NCBI GenBank assembly: GCA_015061085.1
Contig: SUXG01000003.1
Span: 1 to 64,000 of the forward strand
DNA: 64,000 nucleotides
Reading direction: 5' to 3'
Source: Bacteroidales bacterium
Lineage (GTDB): Bacteria; Bacteroidota; Bacteroidia; Bacteroidales; Muribaculaceae
The translations under genes were made by a program, and so were the position numbers. Below are positions 1 through 8,581 of the stretch, one piece after another; position 1 is the first letter of the stretch; every line of letters begins with the position of its first letter. The notes below the pieces were generated by a model. The model was not told where the DNA came from. It worked only from the letters and a program-made list of their open reading frames with translations, and searched no databases.

Positions 1-567
1 GATCGCTCGCTGACGTCGAGTGTCCCAGTCCCAATAGTTGGATAAATCCATGGGACAGGGACGCATCTCCTTTAGCTTCGCTAATAATTATTTCTATTAA
101 AGATTCGCTAAACGCTCATCTCCAATCTTTTGGAGAATACTTCGCTAAACGCTTCGCTTCGGCTCTGCCAATCCCTACGGGATAAAGCTCCGCTAAACGC
201 TTCGCTTATTCTATAAATTTTAATTTATAATCAGGAGTGTTTAGTGATTGATGACTGACGCATCACGTTGCTTCGGCAAGACTGCCTGCCTCCAATCTTT
301 TGGAGAAAGCTTCGCTAAACGCTCTCCTCAATTTGGAGCAAAAGCACTGCTTAGGCTCCGCCTCCTCGCAGGGAGAGAGATATTATAGTATCTATAATCA
401 CTTTAATTTCTATCCCTTCTATGGCATCTATCGGGAAGTGATTCGGAGAGGAATTGGTGTTTAAAAAATGCAAATCCGACTATAAGTCTTGTCTGATTTT
501 TATTTTTTTGCTAACTTTGTAGAGAAAAATTTGTTAATATAATAACACGCTAAATATTGATAAAGAA
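1..567. repeat. Repeat-rich non-coding leader region before gpmI
   Basis: I see no supported gene here. A near-perfect 12-base inverted repeat (GTCCCAGTCCCA at 22-33, TGGGACAGGGAC at 51-62) opens the window. The core CGCTAAACGCT then recurs at about 104-116, 141-153, 190-201 and 311-323. A small hairpin, CTCCAATCTTTTGGAG, occurs identically at 120-135 and 290-305, each time followed within a few bases by a TTCGCTAAACGCT unit. A degenerate third hairpin lies at 324-336. The pattern looks like a dispersed palindromic intergenic repeat rather than coding DNA. The gpmI promoter occupies the last 80 bases. Confidence 0.6.
489..519 (+). promoter_or_regulatory. gpmI promoter, Bacteroidetes type
   Basis: TTG at 489-491, a 20-base spacer, then TAACTTTG at 512-519. 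This fits the TTTG / TAnnTTTG promoter consensus of the primary sigma factor in Bacteroidetes. It lies about 50 bases before the gpmI start. Confidence 0.6.
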
Positions 568-2076
568 ATGGCAAAAAAAGCATTATTAATGATTCTCGAT
601 GGTTGGGGCATCGGCAATCAAGACAAAGGAGATGTGATTTTCAACACCCCGACACCCTACATTGATTATCTGACAAAAAACTACCCTAATTCGCAACTTA
701 TGGCATGCGGCGAGGATGTCGGTTTGCCTGACGGACAAATGGGTAACTCGGAAGTCGGTCACCTCAATATCGGTGCCGGACGCGTTGTCTATCAAGATTT
801 GGTCAAAATCAACAAAGCAATCGAAGACAAATCAATCCTTAAGAATAAAGAAATCATAAACGCATTCAGCTACGCAAAGCAAAATGGCAAGTCAATCCAT
901 TTTATGGGTCTTGCATCGAATGGTGGTGTTCACAGCTCGTTGGTTCACCTTTATGCTCTTTGCGACATTGCAAAAGAGTATGGCTTGCAAGATGTGTTTA
1001 TCCACTGCTTTATGGACGGACGAGACACCGATCCTAAATCGGGTGCAGGCTTTATCTCCGACATCCAAGAGCATTGTAGCCATAGCGCAGGGCAAGTGGC
1101 AACAATCATCGGTCGCTACTATGCCATGGACCGCGACAAACGTTGGGAACGAGTGAAAGAGGCATACGATATGCTCATCGACTCAAAAGGCAAACAAGCC
1201 GACGACATGGTCGAAGCCGTAAAAGAATCGTATGCTGAGGGTGTAACCGATGAGTTTATCAAGCCAATCGTCAACGCCAAAATCGACTCTCGCATCAAAA
1301 AGGGCGACGTGGTGATATTTTTCAACTATCGCAACGACCGCGCCAAAGAGCTCACAATCGTTCTTACCCAACACGAAGAAGGCGGCATGAAGCCCATCGA
1401 CAATCTTCAATACTACTGTATGACGCCATACGATGCGTCGTTCACAGGCGTCCATATCCTCTTCGACAAGGAAAATGTCAACAACACTTTGGGCGAATAT
1501 CTCTCGGCAAACTCCAAGAACCAGCTCCACATCGCAGAGACAGAGAAGTATGCCCACGTCACATTCTTCTTCAACGGCGGACGCGAGAAAGAGTTTGAAG
1601 GCGAAGAGCGCATCCTTGTGCCATCGCCAAAGGTGGCGACATACGACCTTAAGCCTGAGATGAGTGCCTACGAAGTCAAAGACAAACTTGTCGAAGCAAT
1701 CAGCACAGAGAAGTATGACTTCATCGTTGTCAACTATGCCAACGGCGACATGGTGGGACACACAGGCGTAATGGAAGCAATCGAAAAGGCAGTCATCGCA
1801 ATCGACGAATGTGTCAAAGAGACAGTCGAAGCAGCCAAGGCTCACGGCTACGAGACAATCATCATTGCCGACCATGGAAATGCTGACAATGCCCTCAACC
1901 CTGACGGCTCACCACAACCGGCACACTCGCTTAACCCTGTGCCATTTATCTACGTCACTGAGCACAAAGACGCAATAGTGGAAAACGGCAGACTTGCCGA
2001 TGTAGCTCCTTCATTACTCCAAATCATGGGTCTCCCTCAGCCAAAAGAGATGACAGGCAAATCGCTTATTAAGTAA
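568..2076 (+). CDS. gpmI: 2,3-bisphosphoglycerate-independent phosphoglycerate mutase
   Basis: Cytoplasmic glycolytic enzyme that interconverts 3- and 2-phosphoglycerate through a phosphoserine intermediate, using two divalent metal ions. The 502-residue length is normal for the family. Visible motifs are LDGWG at the N-terminus (metal-binding Asp11), GNSEVGH with the predicted phosphoserine Ser61, DGRDTDP near residue 150, and ADHGN close to the C-terminus, which supplies metal ligands of the alkaline-phosphatase-like fold. The start is the ATG just after a clear promoter. The gene is monocistronic, with a hairpin terminator directly downstream and typA following from its own promoter. Confidence 0.97.
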   Translation: MAKKALLMILDGWGIGNQDKGDVIFNTPTPYIDYLTKNYPNSQLMACGEDVGLPDGQMGNSEVGHLNIGAGRVVYQDLVKINKAIEDKSILKNKEIINAFSYAKQNGKSIHFMGLASNGGVHSSLVHLYALCDIAKEYGLQDVFIHCFMDGRDTDPKSGAGFISDIQEHCSHSAGQVATIIGRYYAMDRDKRWERVKEAYDMLIDSKGKQADDMVEAVKESYAEGVTDEFIKPIVNAKIDSRIKKGDVVIFFNYRNDRAKELTIVLTQHEEGGMKPIDNLQYYCMTPYDASFTGVHILFDKENVNNTLGEYLSANSKNQLHIAETEKYAHVTFFFNGGREKEFEGEERILVPSPKVATYDLKPEMSAYEVKDKLVEAISTEKYDFIVVNYANGDMVGHTGVMEAIEKAVIAIDECVKETVEAAKAHGYETIIIADHGNADNALNPDGSPQPAHSLNPVPFIYVTEHKDAIVENGRLADVAPSLLQIMGLPQPKEMTGKSLIK

Positions 2077-2102
2077 GCACTTTTTCATAACCATTCATAT
2101 TC

Positions 2103-2137
2103 AAGGCAGCCGACATTCAGCACGACTGCCTTTTTTT
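2103..2137 (+). terminator. Rho-independent terminator after gpmI
   Basis: Inverted repeat AAGGCAG ... CTGCC followed by seven T residues, 27 bases after the gpmI stop codon. Confidence 0.8.
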
Positions 2138-2183
2138 GCGCATAATTTTGGCACATATCATCGCAGTTACAGAAAAAAATCGC

Positions 2184-2191
2184 TAACTTTG
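2184..2191 (+). promoter_or_regulatory. typA promoter -7 box
   Basis: TAACTTTG matches the Bacteroidetes -7 consensus TAnnTTTG and sits 18 bases before the typA start. No convincing TTTG -33 element is visible at the usual spacing, so this is a weaker call. Confidence 0.4.
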
Positions 2192-2209
2192 TAGTTTAAA
2201 TCGAAATTT

Positions 2210-4006
2210 ATGCAGGATATTAGGAACATAGCAATCATTGCTCACGTTGACCATGGCAAAACGACACTTGTCGATAAGATGCTACTTGCCGGTCACCTAT
2301 TCAGAGAAAACCAAAACACCGGAGAGTTAATCCTCGACAATAATGATTTGGAACGCGAACGTGGCATAACAATCCTATCTAAAAACGTTTCTATCGACTA
2401 TAAAGGTACAAAGATAAACATCATCGACACTCCGGGTCACGCCGACTTCGGAGGCGAGGTGGAACGCGTGCTTAACATGGCAGACGGCTGCCTTCTGCTT
2501 GTCGATGCTTTTGAGGGTCCGATGCCGCAGACTCGTTTTGTGCTTCAAAAAGCCATTCAAATGGGGCTTAAGCCGGTGGTCGTTGTCAATAAGGTGGATA
2601 AGCCGAATTGTCGTCCTGAGGAAGTCAACGAAATGGTGTTTGACCTTATGTTCAACCTCAACGCCACTGAAGAACAGCTTGACTTTCCGACTATTTACGG
2701 CTCAGCAAAACAAAATTGGATGAGCAAAGATTGGAAAAATCCGACTACCGACATCACCGCATTGCTTGATACTATCATCGAACACATCCCTGCTCCGACT
2801 CAGCTCGAAGGCGACTCGCAGATGCTTATCACTTCGTTGGACTTCTCTAACTATGTCGGACGTATCGCAATCGGACGCGTACATCGTGGCGTAATCAAAG
2901 AAGGCATGGACATCGCTCTTTGTAAAAAAGACGGCTCTGTGCAAAAGCAACGCATCAAGGAGCTTCATACGTTTGAAGGCATGACACGTAAGAAGACCGA
3001 CCAAGTCGGCAGTGGCGACATTTGCGCTATCGTCGGACTTGAAAGCTTTGAAATCGGCGATACAATCTCGACAATTGAAAACCCTGAGCCTCTGCCTCGT
3101 ATCGCTATCGACGAGCCGACAATGTCGATGACTTTCACTATCAACGATTCTCCTTTCTTTGGCAAAGACGGAAAATATGTCACCTCTCGCCACATCGCCG
3201 AGCGTCTGACCAAAGAGCTTGACCGCAACCTTGCGCTCAGAGTCAGCAAGTCGGAGACTGAAGATATATGGACTGTCTATGGTCGTGGCGTGTTGCACCT
3301 CTCAGTGCTCATCGAGACCATGCGTCGCGAAGGCTACGAGCTACAAGTCGGTCAGCCACAAGTCATTATCAAAGAAATCGACGGAGTGAAATGCGAGCCT
3401 ATCGAAGCGCTGTCGATAAATGTCCCTGAAGAATATTCAAGCAAGGTGGTCGATATGGTGACACGTCGCAAAGGCGAAATTGTCTCTATGGAAACACAAA
3501 ACGACCGCATCCACATCGAATTCAATATCCCGTCGCGAGGAATCATCGGATTGCGCAACAATGTGCTGACAGCCACTGCCGGCGAAGCAATCATGGCTCA
3601 CCGATTTGCCGAATACCAACCATGGAAAGGCGACATCGAACGACGCACCAACGGCTCTCTAATCGCTATGGAAGCCGGTACTGCCTACGCCTACGCTATC
3701 GATAAGCTCCAAGACCGCGGACGTTTCTTCATCTTCCCTCAAGAGGAAGTCTATGCAGGACAAGTGGTCGGCGAAAATGCCAAGGATAACGACATTGTTG
3801 TCAACGTCACCAAATCCAAGAAGCTGACCAACATGCGTGCCAGCGGTGCCGACGACAAAGCGCGTATCATCCCTCCGGTGGTGTTCTCTTTGGAAGAAGC
3901 GTTGGAATACATCAAGGAAGACGAATACGTCGAAGTCACCCCTAACCATATTCGCCTGCGTAAGATTATCCTCGACGAAATCGAACGCAAACGTGCCAAC
4001 CGATAA
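2210..4006 (+). CDS. typA: Ribosome-associated GTPase TypA/BipA
   Basis: Translational GTPase of the EF-G/LepA superfamily that binds the ribosome and supports 50S assembly and growth at low temperature or under stress. The 598-residue length is typical. The N-terminal G domain shows the P-loop [10 protein letters not shown] (residues 11-20), the switch II motif [12 protein letters not shown] and the NKVD base-recognition motif. Domain II, the EF-G-like fold and the TypA-specific C-terminal domain follow. The gene stands alone, between the gpmI terminator and its own strong terminator. Confidence 0.97.
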   Translation: MQDIRNIAIIAHVDHGKTTLVDKMLLAGHLFRENQNTGELILDNNDLERERGITILSKNVSIDYKGTKINIIDTPGHADFGGEVERVLNMADGCLLLVDAFEGPMPQTRFVLQKAIQMGLKPVVVVNKVDKPNCRPEEVNEMVFDLMFNLNATEEQLDFPTIYGSAKQNWMSKDWKNPTTDITALLDTIIEHIPAPTQLEGDSQMLITSLDFSNYVGRIAIGRVHRGVIKEGMDIALCKKDGSVQKQRIKELHTFEGMTRKKTDQVGSGDICAIVGLESFEIGDTISTIENPEPLPRIAIDEPTMSMTFTINDSPFFGKDGKYVTSRHIAERLTKELDRNLALRVSKSETEDIWTVYGRGVLHLSVLIETMRREGYELQVGQPQVIIKEIDGVKCEPIEALSINVPEEYSSKVVDMVTRRKGEIVSMETQNDRIHIEFNIPSRGIIGLRNNVLTATAGEAIMAHRFAEYQPWKGDIERRTNGSLIAMEAGTAYAYAIDKLQDRGRFFIFPQEEVYAGQVVGENAKDNDIVVNVTKSKKLTNMRASGADDKARIIPPVVFSLEEALEYIKEDEYVEVTPNHIRLRKIILDEIERKRANR

Positions 4007-4097
4007 GTCCGACAGGGGGATATGTCGCCTATGGCATACTCGTCAATCGACATCACGTCGCACTCTTATTCAGACAAGACTAACGACTAATATTATC

Positions 4098-4133
4098 AAA
4101 GGCTTTCAGTCACACCCGACGAAAGCCTTTTTT
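4098..4133 (+). terminator. Rho-independent terminator after typA
   Basis: AAAGGCTTTC ... GAAAGCC followed by a T-run, about 90 bases after the typA stop. Confidence 0.8.
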
Positions 4134-4183
4134 CTGCACCGACTATTATTCGGAGAGCACTTAAGGTCTCTAATGACACACAG

Positions 4184-4262
4184 TGTCCCAGTGTCCCATT
4201 TGTCCCGCTTGTCCCGTTTGTCCCATTTGTCCCGTCCCCCCCGGGTGGGACAAGTGGGACAG
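4184..4262. repeat. 9-bp TGTCCC tandem repeat with inverted tail
   Basis: Six TGTCCC units spaced at nine bases (TGTCCC followed by ATT, GCT, GTT or ATT) run from about 4192 to 4236, after one earlier unit. They are followed by CCCCCGGG and two reverse-complement TGGGACA units. The array could fold back on itself. A related GTCCC/GGGAC inverted repeat lies at 22-62. The ORF that reads through it (3837-4415) is a shadow of typA. Confidence 0.7.
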
Positions 4263-4338
4263 TCGTTGACACAATGCGAACACAATAGCCCGAGAATGCG
4301 TTGTAACTATAGAAAAGACACTATGCTTAAACACTGCT

Positions 4339-4833
4339 ATGAAAAAACTTCTTCTGCTGTCTATTGCATTTTTTACGCTGACTCTGCCTGCTCAAAAGAC
4401 TTGGCAGACGACTGAGCCTGTCGAGCAAATCAGCATACGCTCCAATCAGTTGCCGATCGCAGCCCAAACGTTTATCAACACCCTTTTTCCATCGATTGCC
4501 ATAAAATCGGCAATACGCGACATCGCTGACGATGAGTACGACGTCACGATGACCAACGGCTATGAGATGATTTTCGACAACGAAGGATATTGGCTTGAAA
4601 TCGATGCTCCGGACAACGCGATGTTTCCCTGTGGCATCATCGAGCAAATTGTCGAGACCGATGTATTTATCTCCCTTTTGGAAAACGAAATATCTGCCGA
4701 GCCGATAGCCTGCTACGTCAAGTCGGTGGCCTATATCCCCGACTATGGCTATGTCATCCTATACTCTCTTCCAAATCGCGAGGAGGAGAATATCATCATC
4801 GATACCGAGGGAAACATTTGGGGTTGGCACTGA
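4339..4833 (+). CDS. Secreted PepSY-like (DUF2874 type) protein
   Basis: A 164-residue protein with an N-terminal Sec signal peptide (KKLLLLSIAFFTLTLPAQ). It has two imperfect copies of a PepSY-like unit: a short helix with LP...A..FI...FP, followed by beta strands with YDVTMTNGYEMIFDNEGYW. This resembles the Bacteroidetes family called putative beta-lactamase-inhibitor-like, PepSY-like. Such proteins are periplasmic and of unknown function. The second copy (residues about 95-164) is more diverged. The gene converges on the SNF transporter with only three bases between the stops and no terminator visible in between. The assignment rests on pattern recognition only. Confidence 0.65.
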   Translation: MKKLLLLSIAFFTLTLPAQKTWQTTEPVEQISIRSNQLPIAAQTFINTLFPSIAIKSAIRDIADDEYDVTMTNGYEMIFDNEGYWLEIDAPDNAMFPCGIIEQIVETDVFISLLENEISAEPIACYVKSVAYIPDYGYVILYSLPNREEENIIIDTEGNIWGWH

Positions 4834-4836
4834 CGA

Positions 4837-6216
4837 CTACGACATCAGTTGGTAGGCAAAGACCGATAGTATCATTATCGGAGCAAGGTATCTGACCAAG
4901 ACTCTGACTATCGGGAAAAAGCGTACGGCGACTTTGCCATTGTTAGTAACCTCATTGCGGAAAAAGCCCTTAGGCACTACCCAACCGACATAAATACACG
5001 TCAGCAAAGCCGCTATCGGAAGCATGTAATTGGTCGTCGTCGAATCCAAAAAGTCAAAAAGGTTTTTGCCAAACAAAGTCATATCCGAAAGCACACCTTG
5101 CGACAATGAGCATAGAGGGCTGAAAATCAGCAACGGCAATATCACCAATAACGTTGCTTTCTTTCTCGAAAACCTCATTTTCTCCTGAAAAAACAATATT
5201 GACACCTCCGAAATCGACACCGTCGAAGTCAAGGCCGCGATGACCAGCAAAAGGAAGAATAATGCCGACCACACTTGCGTCAATGGCATTTGTGCAAACA
5301 CTTGTGGCAGAGTGACAAACACTAATGCAGCGCTTTGCAATTCACTGCCGTCACCACCAATTCCGAACGACCTCACTGCCGGAAAGATGATGAAGCCCAT
5401 CAACAATGCCACCAAGAAATCGCAGAACGACACCGAAACAGCCGTCGTCGTCAAATTGTCTTTCTTCGGAAAATAGGAGCTGTAAGTAATCAATATTCCC
5501 ATTCCCAACGATAGAGAGAAAAATGCCTGACCTAATGCACTGATAAAGACGCCTGCATTCAATTTACTGAAATCAGGACGCAAGAAAAATTCCACTCCTT
5601 CGTCGGCGTTAGGTAACGACAAAGCCACACCACAAAGCACCAATAAAATAACAAAAAGCAACGGCATCAACGCATTCGACATCCTTTCTATCCCGCTCTT
5701 TACGCCTTTAAGCAGAATAAACATATTGACAGCCAACACTATTACAATCCACAACATTGGCGACCATGCAGAGCCGACAAAGTCTGAAAATTGCGTAGCG
5801 AACACATCTTTCATATCCGATGCTGTAATGCCTTCACCCACACCTGCATACAGCGAGCCGTCGATTGAGCCCCACAGGTAGTGCATCGTCCATGCCGCCA
5901 CCACCATATAAAAACATGTTATCATATATGATGCGAGCAACGAGATTACGCCTATACCCCACCACGGCTTCGAGGGCGTCAATCGTTTGAAAGCACCGAC
6001 TGTGTCCAACCCCGTCCCTCTACCAAGCGAAAACTCTGCCAACATCACCGGTATTCCAAGCAATAAAATACAGCCGATATAGACCACTAAAAAAGCAGCA
6101 CCTCCATTTTCTTGCACTTCATTCGGAAAACGCCAAACATTTCCCAATCCGACTGCCGACCCTACTGTCGCAGCTATCAGACTTATCTTGCTGCCAAAAC
6201 TCACTTTTTCACTCAT
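4837..6216 (-). CDS. Sodium-dependent transporter, SNF/NSS family
   Basis: Inner-membrane Na+-coupled symporter of the neurotransmitter:sodium symporter family (LeuT fold). It likely imports an amino acid or related amine; the substrate is not predictable from sequence. The 459 residues contain about 11-12 hydrophobic segments. The first carries the family signature SAVGLGNVWRFPNEVQENGG, which forms the unwound TM1 with Na+ and substrate contacts. A bacterial-type short C-terminus follows. It is transcribed toward the PepSY-like gene. The upstream tamL gene ends 38 bases away, so it may be the last gene of the tamB-tamL transcript. Confidence 0.93.
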   Translation of the reverse strand: MSEKVSFGSKISLIAATVGSAVGLGNVWRFPNEVQENGGAAFLVVYIGCILLLGIPVMLAEFSLGRGTGLDTVGAFKRLTPSKPWWGIGVISLLASYMITCFYMVVAAWTMHYLWGSIDGSLYAGVGEGITASDMKDVFATQFSDFVGSAWSPMLWIVIVLAVNMFILLKGVKSGIERMSNALMPLLFVILLVLCGVALSLPNADEGVEFFLRPDFSKLNAGVFISALGQAFFSLSLGMGILITYSSYFPKKDNLTTTAVSVSFCDFLVALLMGFIIFPAVRSFGIGGDGSELQSAALVFVTLPQVFAQMPLTQVWSALFFLLLVIAALTSTVSISEVSILFFQEKMRFSRKKATLLVILPLLIFSPLCSLSQGVLSDMTLFGKNLFDFLDSTTTNYMLPIAALLTCIYVGWVVPKGFFRNEVTNNGKVAVRFFPIVRVLVRYLAPIMILSVFAYQLMS

Positions 6217-6253
6217 ACGAATAATACCTTTATCGTTGCTAAACTATTACAAA

Positions 6254-8581
6254 TCAGAATGGATAACCGATAGCGAGATGAAACGCAAAAGCGTTTTTAA
6301 ACGGAATGTTGAAATAGTGTGACGAGCCGGTGTTGTAGGGAGCATGAAGACCATATCCCAAGTCGCCTCGCACAACAATCATTCCCAAGTCGCATCGCAG
6401 ACCGATGCCGGTGCCTAAAGCCAAATCCTTTAAAAACGTAGAGCCTTTCAACAGCCCTCCCGGTCGTTGAGAATCCTCTTTGAGCAACCAAATATTTCCG
6501 GCATCAAGAAAGACTGCCCCATGAATAACACTAAACAATGGAAACCGATACTCTGCATTCAGTTCAACCTTGAACGTACCCGTCTGGTCGAAATATCCGT
6601 TCACCTGATCATGCGGTGCGCGATAACTGCCCGGACCTATCGAGCGAACAGTGAATGCACGTATCGAATTGGCCCCTCCGATGTAGAATTGCTCAGCGTA
6701 GGGCACTTCCTTCGAATTGCGATAAGCATGTGCCACTCCCAACGACGCTCTGACCACAAACCAATGCTCCGTTCTCGGAATTAATCGTCGGCTATAGACC
6801 ACTTGTGCCGTCCCCTTGACAAACTGCGAGAACGGTGTACCAAACAAATGCTTTTCACCCTTAGCCCCACACAACGTATAAATTCCGTCAAAGATATTGC
6901 CTGCCTCAGTCAATGTCGCTGTGAAATTTATACGATTTATCTTTTCACGTTCAAGATACTTATCCAACGTGTAGGAATAACTCAATTTCGGGATAAACTG
7001 ACTCTGAAAACTCAATGCGATAGCCGGATTGCTCTGCATTATCGAATCAAAAGCCGTTGTCGTATTTATCAGCTTTGTGTATGCCAATTTAAACGGAGTG
7101 AACGTGTGACGAGTATTTCTCGTTGCCCGCCATTCGTAGGAAATTCCCGTTTCAAACTGCGCCATCTTAAAATAATGAGGGCGATTAAGCAGTCGTCCGC
7201 TCAACGATATTGTAGTCCAATTCAGCTCGCGCTGACTACGTGGGATAAACTTCGGAGCAAGCAATCTCGGAAACGACAGCGAACTTGTCAACCCAAATTC
7301 ATAACTATTGAACAGCGACGACTTGTTGCGCCCCGTCTGCCATTCATACGTCGCATCCAACACCACCGACAGTTTTTCCGCTCCTCCGAAAATATTGTGA
7401 TGAGTCAACCCAAGACTTACACCCGGACCAAGATAGCTATTCGACTTTGATGCCACATTGACCTCAATCGTAGCCTCCATCGGCTGATCCATACGACAAT
7501 TGACAACCAAATCAAGCGTATCAATTAGCAACGCTGTGTCTCGCGGCACAGCCTGAATGTCGATAGCACTGAATATCCCAAGACGTGAAAGACGTGTCTG
7601 GGTGCGGTCCATCTCTCTGACAGCAAACAATCTGCCCTTCTTGAATGTGATGCACGACGGCACAAGATTATCGTCAAGATTAGTCGGACGCATCACGACG
7701 ACCTTTGCCTGTGGAGAATCAATCGTGTCGGCAAAATCTGTCGCCATCGGGTTTGCTCGCAATACGTTTACCTCGACATTCCCCGTTTTGTATTGACGCA
7801 ATGCCACTTGCGGCGTTGTTGCCGCGTATGCCAGCTTCAGAGTTACGCCTCCGGGATTAACCATCGTATCGGCAAGAAATTCGATATATTCCGGTCGGAA
7901 GAAATAATAGCCCCTATTTCGCATCCTATTGGCAACTACTGTCCTGACCGAAATCAAAGAGTCTGTGCAAAACTTCTCTCCCACCCTCAGATAGTCACTC
8001 TTCTTAAGCAACGAATCCACAAATTGGCTTGTCGGATTGCTCCTATCGTTGAAATAGATAATCGAATCTATAAGATACGGTTTCGACACACTCACTGCAT
8101 AGTTGACTCGCGCCTTCTTCGGATTCTTTTTATTATACTCCAACTCATATTTTGCAGTCGATGCGAAATAGCCGTTATTATCCAAAATATCTTCTATCAT
8201 TTTAACTCTGGCATCAGGTCGAACATCACTGACAAGCACCGGCATCGCCACCAACTTGTCATAGAGCCAACCCTCAATACCCTTGGCAGAATCGTTCCAA
8301 TTATTATAAACCCACAGCCCGATTGGAAACGGCGTGCGAACGTATGGCGACATGAACGGCATCGGATTATTCGGCGCAACATCGACTGCACCCTTAATTT
8401 CAGAAACCAAATCCGAATTAAGTTTCTCTCCTCCTGTCGTACTGATATTTATGTGATTAACACCGGTGTATAGCACCTCTCCTTCGTCCAAACGCTTGGT
8501 TGTAGAGCATGAGACTGCCATACAAACCACGACAATCAACAATACTATTATCCGACCATATTTCCTAATTGAGAACATCAT
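6254..8581 (-). CDS. tamL: TamL: lipoprotein BamA/TamA-family outer-membrane protein
   Basis: Outer-membrane assembly factor of the Omp85 superfamily: POTRA-like repeats in the N-terminal half and a C-terminal 16-strand barrel ending in a strand with terminal aromatic F. It carries a lipoprotein signal with lipobox AVSC (Cys25 from the chosen start), which marks the TamL form found in Bacteroidetes in place of TamA. The ORF track begins at 8608, but the ATG at 8581 (preceded by AAGGA) gives a compact signal peptide and a short 17-base overlap with tamB. I prefer that start. Overlap with tamB implies translational coupling, and the two products are expected to work together in envelope protein or lipid transport. 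It could also be called a BamA-like surface antigen. Confidence 0.87.
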   Translation of the reverse strand: MMFSIRKYGRIIVLLIVVVCMAVSCSTTKRLDEGEVLYTGVNHINISTTGGEKLNSDLVSEIKGAVDVAPNNPMPFMSPYVRTPFPIGLWVYNNWNDSAKGIEGWLYDKLVAMPVLVSDVRPDARVKMIEDILDNNGYFASTAKYELEYNKKNPKKARVNYAVSVSKPYLIDSIIYFNDRSNPTSQFVDSLLKKSDYLRVGEKFCTDSLISVRTVVANRMRNRGYYFFRPEYIEFLADTMVNPGGVTLKLAYAATTPQVALRQYKTGNVEVNVLRANPMATDFADTIDSPQAKVVVMRPTNLDDNLVPSCITFKKGRLFAVREMDRTQTRLSRLGIFSAIDIQAVPRDTALLIDTLDLVVNCRMDQPMEATIEVNVASKSNSYLGPGVSLGLTHHNIFGGAEKLSVVLDATYEWQTGRNKSSLFNSYEFGLTSSLSFPRLLAPKFIPRSQRELNWTTISLSGRLLNRPHYFKMAQFETGISYEWRATRNTRHTFTPFKLAYTKLINTTTAFDSIMQSNPAIALSFQSQFIPKLSYSYTLDKYLEREKINRINFTATLTEAGNIFDGIYTLCGAKGEKHLFGTPFSQFVKGTAQVVYSRRLIPRTEHWFVVRASLGVAHAYRNSKEVPYAEQFYIGGANSIRAFTVRSIGPGSYRAPHDQVNGYFDQTGTFKVELNAEYRFPLFSVIHGAVFLDAGNIWLLKEDSQRPGGLLKGSTFLKDLALGTGIGLRCDLGMIVVRGDLGYGLHAPYNTGSSHYFNIPFKNAFAFHLAIGYPF

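Noticed and set aside
1183-1875. 230-residue minus-strand ORF inside gpmI
   Set aside because: Antisense shadow: composition rich in C, F and V, no recognisable motif, wholly covered by a convincing gpmI.
4192-4262. CRISPR-like array
   Set aside because: The repeat unit is nine bases without spacers; no cas genes in the window.
3837-4415. 192-residue ORF running from the typA end through the TGTCCC repeat
   Set aside because: Starts inside typA in another frame, crosses its terminator, and the middle is just the repeat translated (LSRLSRLSHLSR).
7793-8473. 226-residue plus-strand ORF opposite tamL, and similar ones opposite tamB (9561-10214, 10638-11360, 12723-13211)
   Set aside because: All are antisense to intact tamL/tamB frames and are rich in R, H and I, as expected from reverse-frame reading.
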